DNA from: Candidatus Melainabacteria bacterium
Lineage (GTDB): Bacteria > Cyanobacteriota > Vampirovibrionia > Obscuribacterales > Obscuribacteraceae
NCBI GenBank assembly: GCA_003151275.1
Contig: PLXC01000019.1
Location: 70,690-130,107, forward strand
Direction of reading: 5' to 3'
Length of the DNA: 59,418 nt
The notes under the pieces are model-generated. The model worked only from the letters and a program-made list of their open reading frames with translations, was not told the DNA's origin and made no database searches. This document shows, in pieces, positions 1-7,861 of this stretch (position 1 is the stretch's first letter; each line of letters begins with the position of its first letter). The position numbers and the translations under genes are program-made.

Positions 1-534
1 GAATTTGGTGAAAGCCGAATTCAAGATGTCCTCGCCAAAATGAAAGTGTTGCCACCACCGGTGGTCGATAATTCAAAATGGCATTTTATCGGTCACCTTC
101 AGACCAATAAAGTGAAGCAAGCGATCGGTAAGTTCGCCTTGATTCACTCGGTCGACTCCCTCAACCTTGCTACCGAGATTTCTAAAGTTGCCACCAGTCG
201 CGAGCTTGTGCAATCAATTCTCTTGCAAGTGAAAGTCGCTGAAGACCCCGGTAAGTCAGGCTTTTCTCCAGATGAGTTGCGGGCTCAGTTCGCTCAGATC
301 AAAAATCTGCCGAGCTTGAGAATTGAAGGATTGATGACGATCTCGCCGCTCACCGAAGATAAAGAAGTTTGGCAACAGTGTTTTGATGGTCTGCGTGACT
401 TGAGAGACGAATTAGAAAAGACGCACGATGTAAATCTGCGTGAACTATCTATGGGAATGAGCGCTGACTGGCAAGAAGCAATCAAATGTGGTGCCACAAT
501 GGTGCGTATTGGTACGGCAATTTTCAAAGAGTGA
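1..534 (+). CDS. yggS: PLP homeostasis protein, YggS/PLPBP family (5' partial)
   Basis: The reading frame is open from the first base of the window, so the N-terminus with the PLP-binding lysine lies upstream. The visible part has the family signatures: FGESRIQD at the left edge, WHFIGHLQTNK near residues 23-33, and the C-terminal LSMGMSADWQEA followed by MVRIGTAIF. The family is a single-domain TIM-barrel that binds pyridoxal phosphate and buffers the free PLP pool; it has no known catalytic activity. It lies 83 bp upstream of sepF, the order seen in cyanobacteria and Gram-positive division clusters. An internal ATG at 40 exists, but homology continues before it, so it is not the true start. 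Confidence 0.93.
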   Translation, partial: EFGESRIQDVLAKMKVLPPPVVDNSKWHFIGHLQTNKVKQAIGKFALIHSVDSLNLATEISKVATSRELVQSILLQVKVAEDPGKSGFSPDELRAQFAQIKNLPSLRIEGLMTISPLTEDKEVWQQCFDGLRDLRDELEKTHDVNLRELSMGMSADWQEAIKCGATMVRIGTAIFKE

Positions 535-617
535 TGTGATTTTTTATTCCTTTGGTAAGGAACGGTGAGGAAGCGGTAAGGCGTAACTTGGTATTACCGA
601 GTTAAGGAGGAAATGTA

Positions 618-1130
618 GTGAGCAGCATAGTTACAAAGTTCAAAAGCTTCTGGTTTGGTCCCTCGGACAACTACGAGAGAGAAGACTTCGAAGATCTATT
701 CGAAACATCTGATGAGGTGTACGCGACAAACGGTCAGCTGGCTTTAGAGCCACAACCTGCAGATCCAGTCAGGCAAACAAGAGCGTCTATCGGACACGGC
801 TTCGGCAATAAGGTGGTAGACCACCCAAGCGCCCAGGCTTCGAGCGAAGTTTTAGTTATTGAACCAAGACAATTTGAAGAGTCAATCGAAATCGTTGAGC
901 ATCTTCGCTCACGCAAATCGGTTCTTCTCAACTTGCACATGTTAGACAATGAGCAATCACAACGCGTGGTCGACTTCTTGTCTGGCGCCTGCCACGCCAT
1001 TGATGGGCATCAACAACGCATCGGCGACGGTGTCTTCTTGTTTGCACCGGCTAGCGTCGTTATCAGCTCTGAATCCACTTCCTCCAAAGCAATAAAAGAT
1101 GCTTTCTGGAATAAGACTCAAACGCTATAA
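618..1130 (+). CDS. sepF: Cell division protein SepF
   Basis: This 170-residue protein has the SepF layout: a short N-terminal amphipathic stretch (MSSIVTKFKSFWFG), a variable linker, and a C-terminal SepF core at about residues 85-160 containing VLVIEPRQFEES, SVLLNLHMLD and RVVDFLSGACHAIDG. SepF binds the C-terminal tail of FtsZ and links the Z-ring to the membrane through its N-terminal helix. It starts at GTG 618, supported by a strong AAGGAGG at 604-610 with 7 bp spacing. Its position next to yggS supports the assignment. Confidence 0.95.
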   Translation: MSSIVTKFKSFWFGPSDNYEREDFEDLFETSDEVYATNGQLALEPQPADPVRQTRASIGHGFGNKVVDHPSAQASSEVLVIEPRQFEESIEIVEHLRSRKSVLLNLHMLDNEQSQRVVDFLSGACHAIDGHQQRIGDGVFLFAPASVVISSESTSSKAIKDAFWNKTQTL

Positions 1131-1159
1131 GACTTACCCGGTCCTTAATGTTGTGGGGT

Positions 1160-1237
1160 TAATATCCTAGGATAGCCTGTGCACACTAGTGGGGTCTATG
1201 CAGCAAGCTGCCCGACTCCGCAAAGCTGCTCGGCATA
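1160..1237. repeat. Dispersed palindromic repeat, copy 1 (inverted orientation)
   Basis: This copy has TATCCTAGGATA (1163-1174, palindrome), CCACTAGTGG-like sequence around 1184-1193, and GTCTATGCAGCAAGCTGCCC (1195-1214), then a second degenerate AGCTGCTCGGC unit. Read on the minus strand it matches the copies at 5664-5813 and 45898-46010. It lies between sepF and the next small gene. Confidence 0.8.
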
Positions 1238-1319
1238 ATCGATGCGCTGGAGAAATCCAGCGCATTTTGATTAGAGGTTGAGATGCCATCATCTAAGAAT
1301 GAATTGATAAGAGGTAGCG

Positions 1320-1661
1320 ATGCCGAAGTATAAAGATGATTCGATTGCCGAAGTGAAAGTAATCTTCGAAGCGTCCAACGGCGAAAAGGTACCCGGTCGT
1401 ATATACCTTGGCCGTCCTTATCAGAAGGGTCCCGGTCAATGGGCATGCCCGGTCGGTATAGAAGGAATGCACGACAAGCTGCCAGACATCGCAGGCGGTG
1501 ATTCATTCCACGCCTTGTGCCTGGCACATTGGCTGATAAAAAATCGATTGGAGACGTTCCTGAACAATGGTGGCAAAATCTTCCGCCTCAACGATCAAGG
1601 CGTTTCAACCTTTAAATTGCACTTTCCGTTCAAGGCTTACTTCAATCCGGACCAGGCGTAG
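1320..1661 (+). CDS. Hypothetical protein, 113 aa
   Basis: I do not recognise this family. The product is soluble, without signal peptide or membrane segment. It begins MPKYKDDSIAEVKVIFEAS and has a glycine/proline-rich centre (GRIYLGRPYQKGPGQWACPV), followed by HALCLAHWLIKNRLETFL, which looks like a helix. The start is ATG 1320, preceded by AGAGGT at 1310-1315. The alternating strand pattern in the first half and the central G-x-W-x-C-P-V resemble small single-domain proteins of unknown function. The opposite-strand ORF over the same bases is treated as a shadow, because this strand has the better ribosome binding site. Confidence 0.6.
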   Translation: MPKYKDDSIAEVKVIFEASNGEKVPGRIYLGRPYQKGPGQWACPVGIEGMHDKLPDIAGGDSFHALCLAHWLIKNRLETFLNNGGKIFRLNDQGVSTFKLHFPFKAYFNPDQA

Positions 1662-1681
1662 TAAAGCTTGTCTGTCCTAGT

Positions 1682-1873
1682 GTGGCCGGAACAAGTTGCT
1701 TGATAAAGGTTAAGATACTGGTGAGCACCGAAGACGAACCAGTTGTGGTTGGCGCTACTCTCAAAGGCAATGTCGAAGTCTTTTTCTCAAACCTTTCATT
1801 CGCTACTGCTCGTCCGGAGGATGCAATAACGGATACAGTAAGTGAGCCAAAAAATCTTAGCTTTGCCGAGTAG
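1682..1873 (+). CDS. Doubtful small ORF, 63 aa, in a 306-bp gap
   Basis: The stretch 1662-1967 has no recognisable gene. The only candidate on this strand is this GTG-initiated ORF (MAGTSCLIKVKILV...), which has a hydrophobic/charged alternation but no clear ribosome binding site and no family I recognise. An antisense ORF of similar size overlaps it. It may be noncoding or a remnant. Confidence 0.2.
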   Translation: MAGTSCLIKVKILVSTEDEPVVVGATLKGNVEVFFSNLSFATARPEDAITDTVSEPKNLSFAE

Positions 1874-1967
1874 TTGTTGAAGCTATCTCCCACGACGAAC
1901 CCAAGTGTCTAACTGAACTCTTTTCGCAAGGAAGAGTAATCGGAAAACTGCGTTCTTCGGGTGTCAT

Positions 1968-2249
1968 TTATTTGTAAATATCGTCCACTGCGGGATCATA
2001 CACAAAAGGGTGCAAACCAATTACTGCACGTTTAGGTTTGCTGCACTCTACGCCCAAAGCATCGTAAAGATTATTGAACAGTGGATACTGCATGAAATTA
2101 TCAAGCTTCGGATGATTGGCAATGAATTGTCCGCCCACCGTCTCATAGCACTTTTGACTGGCAAGCATTCTTTCTTGCTCGTAGCTCCCCGGATGGTGCT
2201 CATTCTGATTATTGACTGGTCTATCGCTAGAGTTAAGATGACTGGCCAT
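1968..2249 (-). CDS. Hypothetical protein, 93 aa
   Basis: This is a small soluble protein with a polar, probably disordered N-terminus (MASHLNSSDRPVNNQNEHHP) and a compact C-terminal part ending VIGLHPFVYDPAVDDIYK. The start is ATG 2249 with GGGAG about 9 bp upstream on the minus strand, which argues for a real gene. No domain is recognised. It stands alone, with the ImmA/IrrE remnant diverging from it on the other strand. Confidence 0.5.
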   Translation of the reverse strand: MASHLNSSDRPVNNQNEHHPGSYEQERMLASQKCYETVGGQFIANHPKLDNFMQYPLFNNLYDALGVECSKPKRAVIGLHPFVYDPAVDDIYK

Positions 2250-2382
2250 ATTTGAATTCTCCCATACTAATTTCCTTGCAGATGCTCTTCAACTGGCAAA
2301 TCATAAGTCTGGCACTGTGTCACAGGTGTGATACAGCCGTAAACTCTGGAGCTAGAAGCGTACGCGCAAGCTGGGGCTTGGG

Positions 2383-2691
2383 TTGCTGCACGCCTGCTTC
2401 TATGAATTAAAGCGCCGCTGGAAAATGTCGGTATCTGACCTAGTTAGAAGAGCCTATGATTTAGATTGCATCAGCGAAGCAAGCTTTGAACGAGCCTGCA
2501 TCTATTTAAACAAAACAGGTGAGCGCCTTCAAGAGCGCCACGAGCCAGTTCCTGAACACCCAGTATTACTTGAGCTGTCAATGGAAGCGTTGAACAATGA
2601 CCCCGATTTGACTCCATTAGCTGTGTCATTAAGCTGGGGTAGAGATAAGCTGGAAGCCATACTAGCAACCACCAGGCCGAGGGTTGTTTAA
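2383..2691 (+). pseudogene. C-terminal remnant of an ImmA/IrrE-type metallopeptidase
   Basis: The sequence YELKRRWKMSVSDLVRRAYD (residues 7-26), followed by a helical segment ending in EPVPEHPVLLEL, matches the C-terminal helical region of ImmA/IrrE (DUF955) proteins, which typically reads LKRRWKVSMAALVRRA. The zinc-binding HEXXH half is absent, and an in-frame stop (TAG 2353) lies just upstream. The only starts are a poor TTG at 2383 or ATG 2425. Full-length relatives are about 250-380 aa, often with an XRE domain, and degrade phage or element repressors. I read this as a decayed gene, though a short product is possible. It converges on the next gene with a 4-bp overlap. Confidence 0.55.
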
Positions 2692-2969
2692 TTGTCGCCA
2701 ATCCCAGTCAGTAGCTGCTTTGCATAATCAATTCCGTTATCGGTTAGCATAAATCCACTTTTGCCATCCCCAACGTAGCCTTGCTTTTCGAGGTTTTGGA
2801 TCATTGGGACTAATCGCTTAAACGCTCCATCTTCGTCCAGCTCGATACCTTCTTGGGACTGCAACCGCCAAAATATGCCGTCGCCAGTAAGACCACCGGA
2901 GTCTTGAGAGGACAAAAGTACTTTCAGAACTGAAATCAAAAGTTCTTTTTCGGAAAATTCCCGAGTCAT
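2688..2969 (-). CDS. Small winged-helix-like protein, 93 aa
   Basis: The start is placed at ATG 2969, because GGAG lies 8 bp upstream; the frame is open further to 3008. The product begins MTREFSEKELLISVLKVLLS. Its helix-rich centre (AFKRLVPMIQNLEKQGYVG) followed by GFMLTDNGIDYAKQLL has the pattern of a recognition helix and wing found in winged-helix DNA-binding proteins such as PadR/MarR-like folds. This is a pattern-level judgement. No ligand domain is present. Confidence 0.55.
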   Translation of the reverse strand: MTREFSEKELLISVLKVLLSSQDSGGLTGDGIFWRLQSQEGIELDEDGAFKRLVPMIQNLEKQGYVGDGKSGFMLTDNGIDYAKQLLTGIGDN

Positions 2970-3052
2970 TGTTATGCTCCGATCTTGCGCACCAGCGTCG
3001 CCCCTCAACTAGATGAAGCCAGAACGACAACCATGATCACTTTTTTCATCGG

Positions 3053-3916
3053 CTAAAAAGCGTGAACGAGCCAGGGCTTGGGGTTAGTGGCAACTTGATT
3101 GACATAGAGGCTCCAGTGCAGATGTGGACCTGAAGCTCTGCCGGTGGCGCCGACGGTGCCAAGCTTTTGTCCGGCTGTGACTTCGTCGCCAACCTTGACA
3201 CCAATCGTTTTCATATGAATATAGAGAGAGATCACTCCTTGTCCATGATCCACAGCGACAACATTGCCATGGAGTCTCCAGCCCTTGCCAGTTAGGACGA
3301 CCTTCCCCGGAGCACAGGAGACAATTGGAGTGCCCGCTGATGCCCTGAAATCCAAACCGGAATGGAAGTAATCATCCAAAAGTTTTCCATTGACGATACG
3401 CCTCTGGCCAAACTGCGATGAAGTTGGAAATTTGGATGGTGCCACAAAAGCACTACTCCACATCCGCTTGTCAGACAATGTTTCTTTAGCTGCGGCGATC
3501 CCTTCTTTTTCTCCCGGCGACATCAAGAAATTGTCTTTCGATTTCGGCAAGGTCAAGTACTGAATCGGAAATTTGCCCGCCTTGACGAGCAAATCAAACT
3601 TATCCGCACCGACTGAGATCTTGTACTTACCTGGTTTTAGGTCCGCCGGGATGCCCAGAAGAGCAACGTAATCAGTTGCTCCCTCTTGTTGATCAGCTTT
3701 AGGAAAGAGTTTGTAGGTCTGACCATTGAATGTCACCGAGGGTGGTGCAGGATCAGTCGAAGTTTCCTTCGCGCTCAACTCAATCGTTTCCCCCTGCTTG
3801 GGAGCAGCATTTGAAACGGCTATTTCAGTGGCTAGTGACGCTTGTGCGGATGCGGCAGCAACTAGAAAAATGATCGGAGCAATCGAACGCTCCAACGCAC
3901 GGCGAACAACTATCAA
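3053..3916 (-). CDS. Secreted M23 (LytM/peptidoglycan DD-endopeptidase-like) metallopeptidase
   Basis: The N-terminal basic/hydrophobic stretch (RRALERSIAPIIFLVAAASA) is a signal peptide, so the enzyme acts in the periplasm on peptidoglycan cross-links. Residues about 30-110 form a beta-rich domain. The C-terminal M23 domain has the zinc ligands in HSGLDFR (H-x3-D) and GPHLHW (HxH), with SLYIHM between them. It therefore appears catalytically complete. The start is TTG 3916 with AGGAAA upstream. The upstream PC4-like gene ends only 14 bp before it, so the two are probably co-transcribed. Confidence 0.9.
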   Translation of the reverse strand: MIVVRRALERSIAPIIFLVAAASAQASLATEIAVSNAAPKQGETIELSAKETSTDPAPPSVTFNGQTYKLFPKADQQEGATDYVALLGIPADLKPGKYKISVGADKFDLLVKAGKFPIQYLTLPKSKDNFLMSPGEKEGIAAAKETLSDKRMWSSAFVAPSKFPTSSQFGQRRIVNGKLLDDYFHSGLDFRASAGTPIVSCAPGKVVLTGKGWRLHGNVVAVDHGQGVISLYIHMKTIGVKVGDEVTAGQKLGTVGATGRASGPHLHWSLYVNQVATNPKPWLVHAF

Positions 3917-3930
3917 TTTGAGTTTCCTAC

Positions 3931-4161
3931 TTATGGCTCTTCTTTTTCAGCTGAGGCTGGAACTAGTCGATCGATAGCTTCACGGAGAGCATCGATTTTC
4001 TCCAAGGGCAGAGCAATGCCCTTCTTAGTTGGCTTTTCTTCTTGATCCTTGTCCATATACCATTCGCGAATATGCAAATATTTAGTGCCGCGATATTCTC
4101 CGATATAGACGTTGATCGTCTCGCCGCGAGCTTTTTCGTGAACTGTAATTCTCTCTTCCAA
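3931..4161 (-). CDS. PC4/YdbC-type ssDNA-binding transcriptional cofactor
   Basis: This is a 76-residue protein with INVYIGEYRGTKYLHIREWY and TKKGIALPLEKIDALREAID. The latter is the PC4/p15 (YdbC) signature in which a four-stranded sheet is followed by one helix. Bacterial members bind single-stranded DNA as dimers and have been linked to transcription or replication. It starts at TTG 4161 with a strong AGGAGG about 8 bp upstream. It is the first gene of a probable two-gene unit with the M23 peptidase and is divergent from obgE. Confidence 0.8.
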   Translation of the reverse strand: MEERITVHEKARGETINVYIGEYRGTKYLHIREWYMDKDQEEKPTKKGIALPLEKIDALREAIDRLVPASAEKEEP

Positions 4162-4324
4162 GGGATCTTCCTCCTGTGTTACACACAGTTATTGGTTAGT
4201 AATGCTCAAAAACTCCTGCCAAGAAGAACGGACATCCACACACAAGTATATATAAATACTACACAGATAAAGATCTAGATCTAGATCAGTATAAGATCTA
4301 CCCTCAAGAAGCTTTATTTAAAAC
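4162..4324. promoter_or_regulatory. Divergent promoter region between the PC4-like gene and obgE
   Basis: This 163-bp region is AT-rich and holds an imperfect palindrome TGTGTTACACACA near 4176-4188, a run of TATATAAATA near 4247, and a perfect AGATCTAGATCT palindrome (4271-4282), repeated in part as AGATC shortly after. Promoters for both directions must lie here. I cannot assign individual -35/-10 boxes with certainty. Confidence 0.4.
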
Positions 4325-5650
4325 ATGAGCCAATTTATAGACCATGTATTTATAGAAGTGCGTTCCGGGGATGGCGGCAACGGTATCGTTGCCTGGCGCC
4401 GCGAAAAGTACGAACCAATGGGCGGACCCGCAGGCGGCAACGGGGGCCGTGGCGGCCATGTGTACTTCGAAGCGACTCGCGACATCAACACTTTGATCGA
4501 TTTTCGATTCAAAAAACGAATCGAGGCACGAATCGGCGAACGCGGTCGCAACAAAGGTATGCACGGCAAAAATGCCGAGGACACGGTGATTCGCGTTCCT
4601 ATTGGCACGGTGATCAAAGACGCTGAAACAGGCGATGTAATAGCAGATTTGGTGCTAGACAATCAACGCGCCATGATCGCTCAAGGCGGTCGAGGCGGTC
4701 GTGGCAATACCATGTTGGCATCGCCGCAGATGCGCGCCCCCCACTTTTGTGAGCCTGGAGAAGCAGGCATAGAGCGCAAACTCGAGTTGGAGCTAAAAAT
4801 CCTCGCAGACATCGGCGTGACAGGCTTGCCTAATGCAGGCAAATCGACGCTACTTTCAGTGGTATCAGCTGCGAAACCAAAGATTGCAGACTATCCCTTC
4901 TCGACTTTAGAACCGCAACTGGGCGTGATCCAAACTGCCAGCGGCAACTCCTTTGTTATGGCGGATATACCGGGATTGGTTGAAGGTGCCTCTGAAGGCG
5001 TTGGGCTTGGTCATCAGTTTTTGAGACACGTCGAACGAACCAGAATTCTCATACATCTTGTTGACATCACATCCGAGCATCTCGAAGAAGACATCGAAAC
5101 AATCAATACCGAATTACGCCTGCACAGTGCGTCCCTTGCCGCTTTGCCTCAACTGCTTGTCCTCAATAAATCAGACCTGGTTGATGACGAAGAATCTGCA
5201 GCAATTGTCGATCACTTGAAAGCGCGATATCCACTGTCCTCAGATCACAAGAAGAACAATCCATTCAATGGCGAGCAAATCATGCTGATTTCAGGTGCCA
5301 CCAAAAAGGGGGTAGACAAGTTGATCAACAACTTAGAGCAAGCGTTGGTCAAACTTAAAGAAGCGGAGCCCGAACCTGCCGAGATTATCTTCTTTGATCC
5401 TAAATCTCAAGATCGACCGGATCATGGTTATTCGATTTCTCGGAAGAAGGGCGTCTTTTTCGTAGAGGGAGATCGAGCGGAGCGACTTGTTTCAGTGACA
5501 AATATGCGAGACCCCGATTCGATCCATCACATGATTCACGTGCTTCGGGCAATGGGAATCATCGACGCTTTGATCGCCGAAGGGGCGAAATCAGGCAGCG
5601 AAATCATCGTTGGCGAAGTGACTTTCACATTTGGCGAAGAGTTCAGCTAA
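4325..5650 (+). CDS. obgE: GTPase Obg/CgtA
   Basis: All three Obg parts are visible. The glycine-rich Obg domain spans residues 1-158 (EVRSGDGGNGIVAWRREK, GGNGGRGG). The G domain has the P-loop GLPNAGKST (167-175), DIPG (214-217) and NKSD (281-284). The C-terminal OCT domain covers about residues 370-441. Obg is an essential ribosome-associated GTPase involved in 50S maturation and the stringent response. The length of 441 is normal. The start is ATG 4325. The gene is monocistronic here and is followed by a dispersed repeat cluster. Confidence 0.97.
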   Translation: MSQFIDHVFIEVRSGDGGNGIVAWRREKYEPMGGPAGGNGGRGGHVYFEATRDINTLIDFRFKKRIEARIGERGRNKGMHGKNAEDTVIRVPIGTVIKDAETGDVIADLVLDNQRAMIAQGGRGGRGNTMLASPQMRAPHFCEPGEAGIERKLELELKILADIGVTGLPNAGKSTLLSVVSAAKPKIADYPFSTLEPQLGVIQTASGNSFVMADIPGLVEGASEGVGLGHQFLRHVERTRILIHLVDITSEHLEEDIETINTELRLHSASLAALPQLLVLNKSDLVDDEESAAIVDHLKARYPLSSDHKKNNPFNGEQIMLISGATKKGVDKLINNLEQALVKLKEAEPEPAEIIFFDPKSQDRPDHGYSISRKKGVFFVEGDRAERLVSVTNMRDPDSIHHMIHVLRAMGIIDALIAEGAKSGSEIIVGEVTFTFGEEFS

Positions 5651-5663
5651 CCAAACATTAGGT

Positions 5664-5813
5664 CGGGCAGCTTGCTGCATAGACTATCCTAGGATAAGTC
5701 GGGCAGCTTGCGGAGTCGGGCAGCTTGCGGAGTCGAGCAGCTTCGCTGCCTAGACCCCTCTAGAGTGCATAGACCCCACTAGTGTGCATAGACTATCTTA
5801 GGAAAAGTCGCCC
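5664..5813. repeat. Dispersed palindromic repeat cluster, copy 2 (largest)
   Basis: This copy begins GTCGGGCAGCTTGCTGC ATAGACTATCCTAGGATAAG, then gives three more GTCGGGCAGCTTGC-GGA units. These are followed by spacer-like CTAGACCCCTCTAGAGTG, CATAGACCCCACTAGTGTG and CATAGACTATCTTAGGA modules. Each module is a short palindrome centred on AGCT or CTAG. It is the most complete copy in the window. The rest of the gap up to 5946 holds no gene I can see; a GCGCTCCATTTC element lies at about 5898-5909. Confidence 0.85.
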
Positions 5814-5946
5814 GCGCTAAGTGCGTACGGACGACTCGGATAGTTTGGATAACGGAAACACAGCTTTTTCGTACTGATCGAAGCTCGCAGGATGCGTGCG
5901 CTCCATTTCCATGCTATGTACACCGTGCGATTTACTTCCGCACGAC

Positions 5947-6096
5947 TTACTTCTTAGCAGGCACTGGGGCTGGTGCAGCAGCGATCTCGTCTGCACGCTC
6001 CGCTCTTCTGAAGCCAGCTGCTTTTTCTTTGATTTTTTTGTTGCGTGCTCGTTCGGCGACTTTGATCGCGCGCTTGAAGCCTGTTTGCTGTGCCAT
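5947..6096 (-). CDS. Small highly basic protein, 49 aa
   Basis: This ORF runs from ATG 6096 to TAA 5947 on the minus strand. It has TGGAGA about 8 bp upstream. The product starts MAQQTGFKRAIKVAERARNK, continues with a lysine/arginine-rich helix (KIKEKAAGFRRAERADE) and ends in an Ala/Pro tail, PAPVPAKK. It has about 15 Lys/Arg. The composition suggests a nucleic-acid or ribosome binder, but I recognise no family. It lies 36 bp downstream of the Nudix gene on the same strand and could be its operon partner. Confidence 0.6.
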   Translation of the reverse strand: MAQQTGFKRAIKVAERARNKKIKEKAAGFRRAERADEIAAAPAPVPAKK

Positions 6097-6132
6097 TTTC
6101 AATCTCCACTTTTTTACAGGATGAAAATGATA

Positions 6133-6606
6133 CTACACCCAGAGATTGCCAAGATACTCAATGCCGTTGTGAAACCCACTTGGCAATGATTCAAGAATCA
6201 CTTTGCCGATCGGGGGAAAGAGCACGATGCGCTCCAACTCAGACAGGGCGATGAAATCGACTCCAGCCAAAACCGGTTCGTTACCCAATTTCATAATTCC
6301 GCCAACGACCTTCGCTTTGAGATAAATGTTGACAATGTGGTGTAAACGATCGGGAGCGATAGCCTCGGACAAAAACACAAACCGCTCAACCTCTACATCG
6401 AGCCCGGTTTCTTCTTTCAATTCGCGCACAGCACATTCAAAAAAAGTTTCGCCATACTCCAGGCGACCACCCGGCAACACCCAGTACTGCCGATTTCCCT
6501 TGCGATGCTTAACCAGCAGGATTTGCTCATCCTGAATGACGATCACCGAGACGCGTGTCGTAGGTATCGTATGACCTGGTCGTTTCTTGAATTTTGGCTT
6601 CGGCAA
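6133..6606 (-). CDS. Nudix hydrolase
   Basis: This 157-residue single-domain protein has a complete Nudix box at about residues 46-68: GGRLEYGETFFECAVRELKE followed by ETGL, matching GX5EX7REUXEEXGU with all metal-binding glutamates. It starts with a basic segment (MPKPKFKKRPGHTIP), then the strand RVSVIVIQDEQILLVKHRKG. The family hydrolyses nucleoside diphosphates linked to another moiety; the substrate cannot be told from sequence. The start is TTG 6606 and its ribosome binding site is weak, so the N-terminus is uncertain. Confidence 0.9.
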   Translation of the reverse strand: MPKPKFKKRPGHTIPTTRVSVIVIQDEQILLVKHRKGNRQYWVLPGGRLEYGETFFECAVRELKEETGLDVEVERFVFLSEAIAPDRLHHIVNIYLKAKVVGGIMKLGNEPVLAGVDFIALSELERIVLFPPIGKVILESLPSGFHNGIEYLGNLWV

Positions 6607-6775
6607 CTAGCAGACCTGCAAAACGATTCCTTCATGAATTGTAGTGCAACGGGCTCGACAGGTTTTCCTTTTGATTGCAAATCGCAACGACGAGGAGGTG
6701 TGAAGCCCGAAACGTGCTGATTTTCTGCTAATTTTATTGTCTGTTATCGGCAAAACCAACTTGGAATCACAATCA

Positions 6776-7816
6776 ATGACTCCCGAAGAGCTCGAATCGA
6801 AATTAACTGCCGCTGAGCGCAATGCGCTGGGCGCTTTGGGAGAGGTTCACGATTCTGCCCAGTTGGAGGATTTTCGTCTCAAATTCATGGGCAAAAAGGG
6901 CGAGGTGACAGCGATTCTGAGCGGCGTTGGGCAACTTGACAAAGCCGATCGATCTCGGGTGGGAGCCCTGGCGAACACTGTCAAGACCAACATCGAGCAA
7001 GCTTTTGAAACGCGCAAGCGCGCTTTCTATGATCAAGAGTTGAACGCACGATTGAGCACCGAGCGCATCGATGTGACGCTTCCAGGCACTGGATTGAAGC
7101 CAGGACACATTCATCCGCTCACACAGATAACCAACGACATCATCGAAATATTTCATGGCATGGGCTTCTCGGTGGCGGAAGGTCCCGAAGTTGAAACCGA
7201 CTACTACAATTTCGATGCTTTGAACACGCCAGACAATCACCCGGCGCGTGATTCACAAGACACCTTCTACACAAATATCAATCCATCGGTGCTTCTTAGA
7301 AGCCAGACATCCACAGTGCAAGTGCGGGTGATGGAAAAAACAAAACCTCCGCTGCGCATAATCTCGCCCGGACGCGTCTATCGAAACGAAGAAGTGAATG
7401 CCCGTAAATATCCGCTTTTCCACCAGCTGGAAGGTCTGCTGATTGATAAAGACGTGACCTTCGGGGAATTGAAAGGGTTGTTGACAGAGTTTATTCGCCT
7501 GTTTTTGGGCAAGCCCCTGAAGACTCGATTCCGTCCAGACTTTTTTCCATTTACTGAACCCAGTGCCGAACTGGACAGCCAGTGCCCTTTTTGCATGGGC
7601 AGTGGTTGCAAGGTCTGTGGACATCGTGGTTGGCTTGAACTGCTCGGCTGCGGCATGGTTGATCCAAATGTCTTGAAAGGCGTTGGCATTGACCCTGAAG
7701 AATGGAATGGCTTTGCCTTCGGCATGGGCATTGAGCGAGTGGCCATGCTGAAATACGACGTTAATGACATCAGGCACTTTTTTACAAACGATCTCAGGTT
7801 CTTAGAACAATTTTGA
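6776..7816 (+). CDS. pheS: Phenylalanyl-tRNA synthetase alpha subunit
   Basis: Class II aminoacyl-tRNA synthetase. It has an N-terminal coiled-coil arm that binds tRNA, then the catalytic core. Motif 2 reads GRVYRNEEVNARKYPLFHQL. FRPDFFPFTEPSAELD follows. Motif 3 is FGMGIERVAML close to the C-terminus. It attaches phenylalanine to tRNA-Phe as an alpha2-beta2 tetramer with PheT. I chose ATG 6776 (346 aa, usual length); the frame is open to a TTG at 6737. A CPFC...CKVC cysteine cluster near residues 265-280 could be a zinc site. pheT follows after 45 bp. Confidence 0.96.
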   Translation: MTPEELESKLTAAERNALGALGEVHDSAQLEDFRLKFMGKKGEVTAILSGVGQLDKADRSRVGALANTVKTNIEQAFETRKRAFYDQELNARLSTERIDVTLPGTGLKPGHIHPLTQITNDIIEIFHGMGFSVAEGPEVETDYYNFDALNTPDNHPARDSQDTFYTNINPSVLLRSQTSTVQVRVMEKTKPPLRIISPGRVYRNEEVNARKYPLFHQLEGLLIDKDVTFGELKGLLTEFIRLFLGKPLKTRFRPDFFPFTEPSAELDSQCPFCMGSGCKVCGHRGWLELLGCGMVDPNVLKGVGIDPEEWNGFAFGMGIERVAMLKYDVNDIRHFFTNDLRFLEQF

Positions 7817-7861
7817 AATGACATTCCCCGAGCACACATCTAATCGAACCGAGGATTCCCA

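Noticed and set aside
5664..5813. CRISPR array.
   Set aside because: Repeat units are short, palindromic and unevenly spaced, with no unique spacers of constant length and no cas genes in the window.
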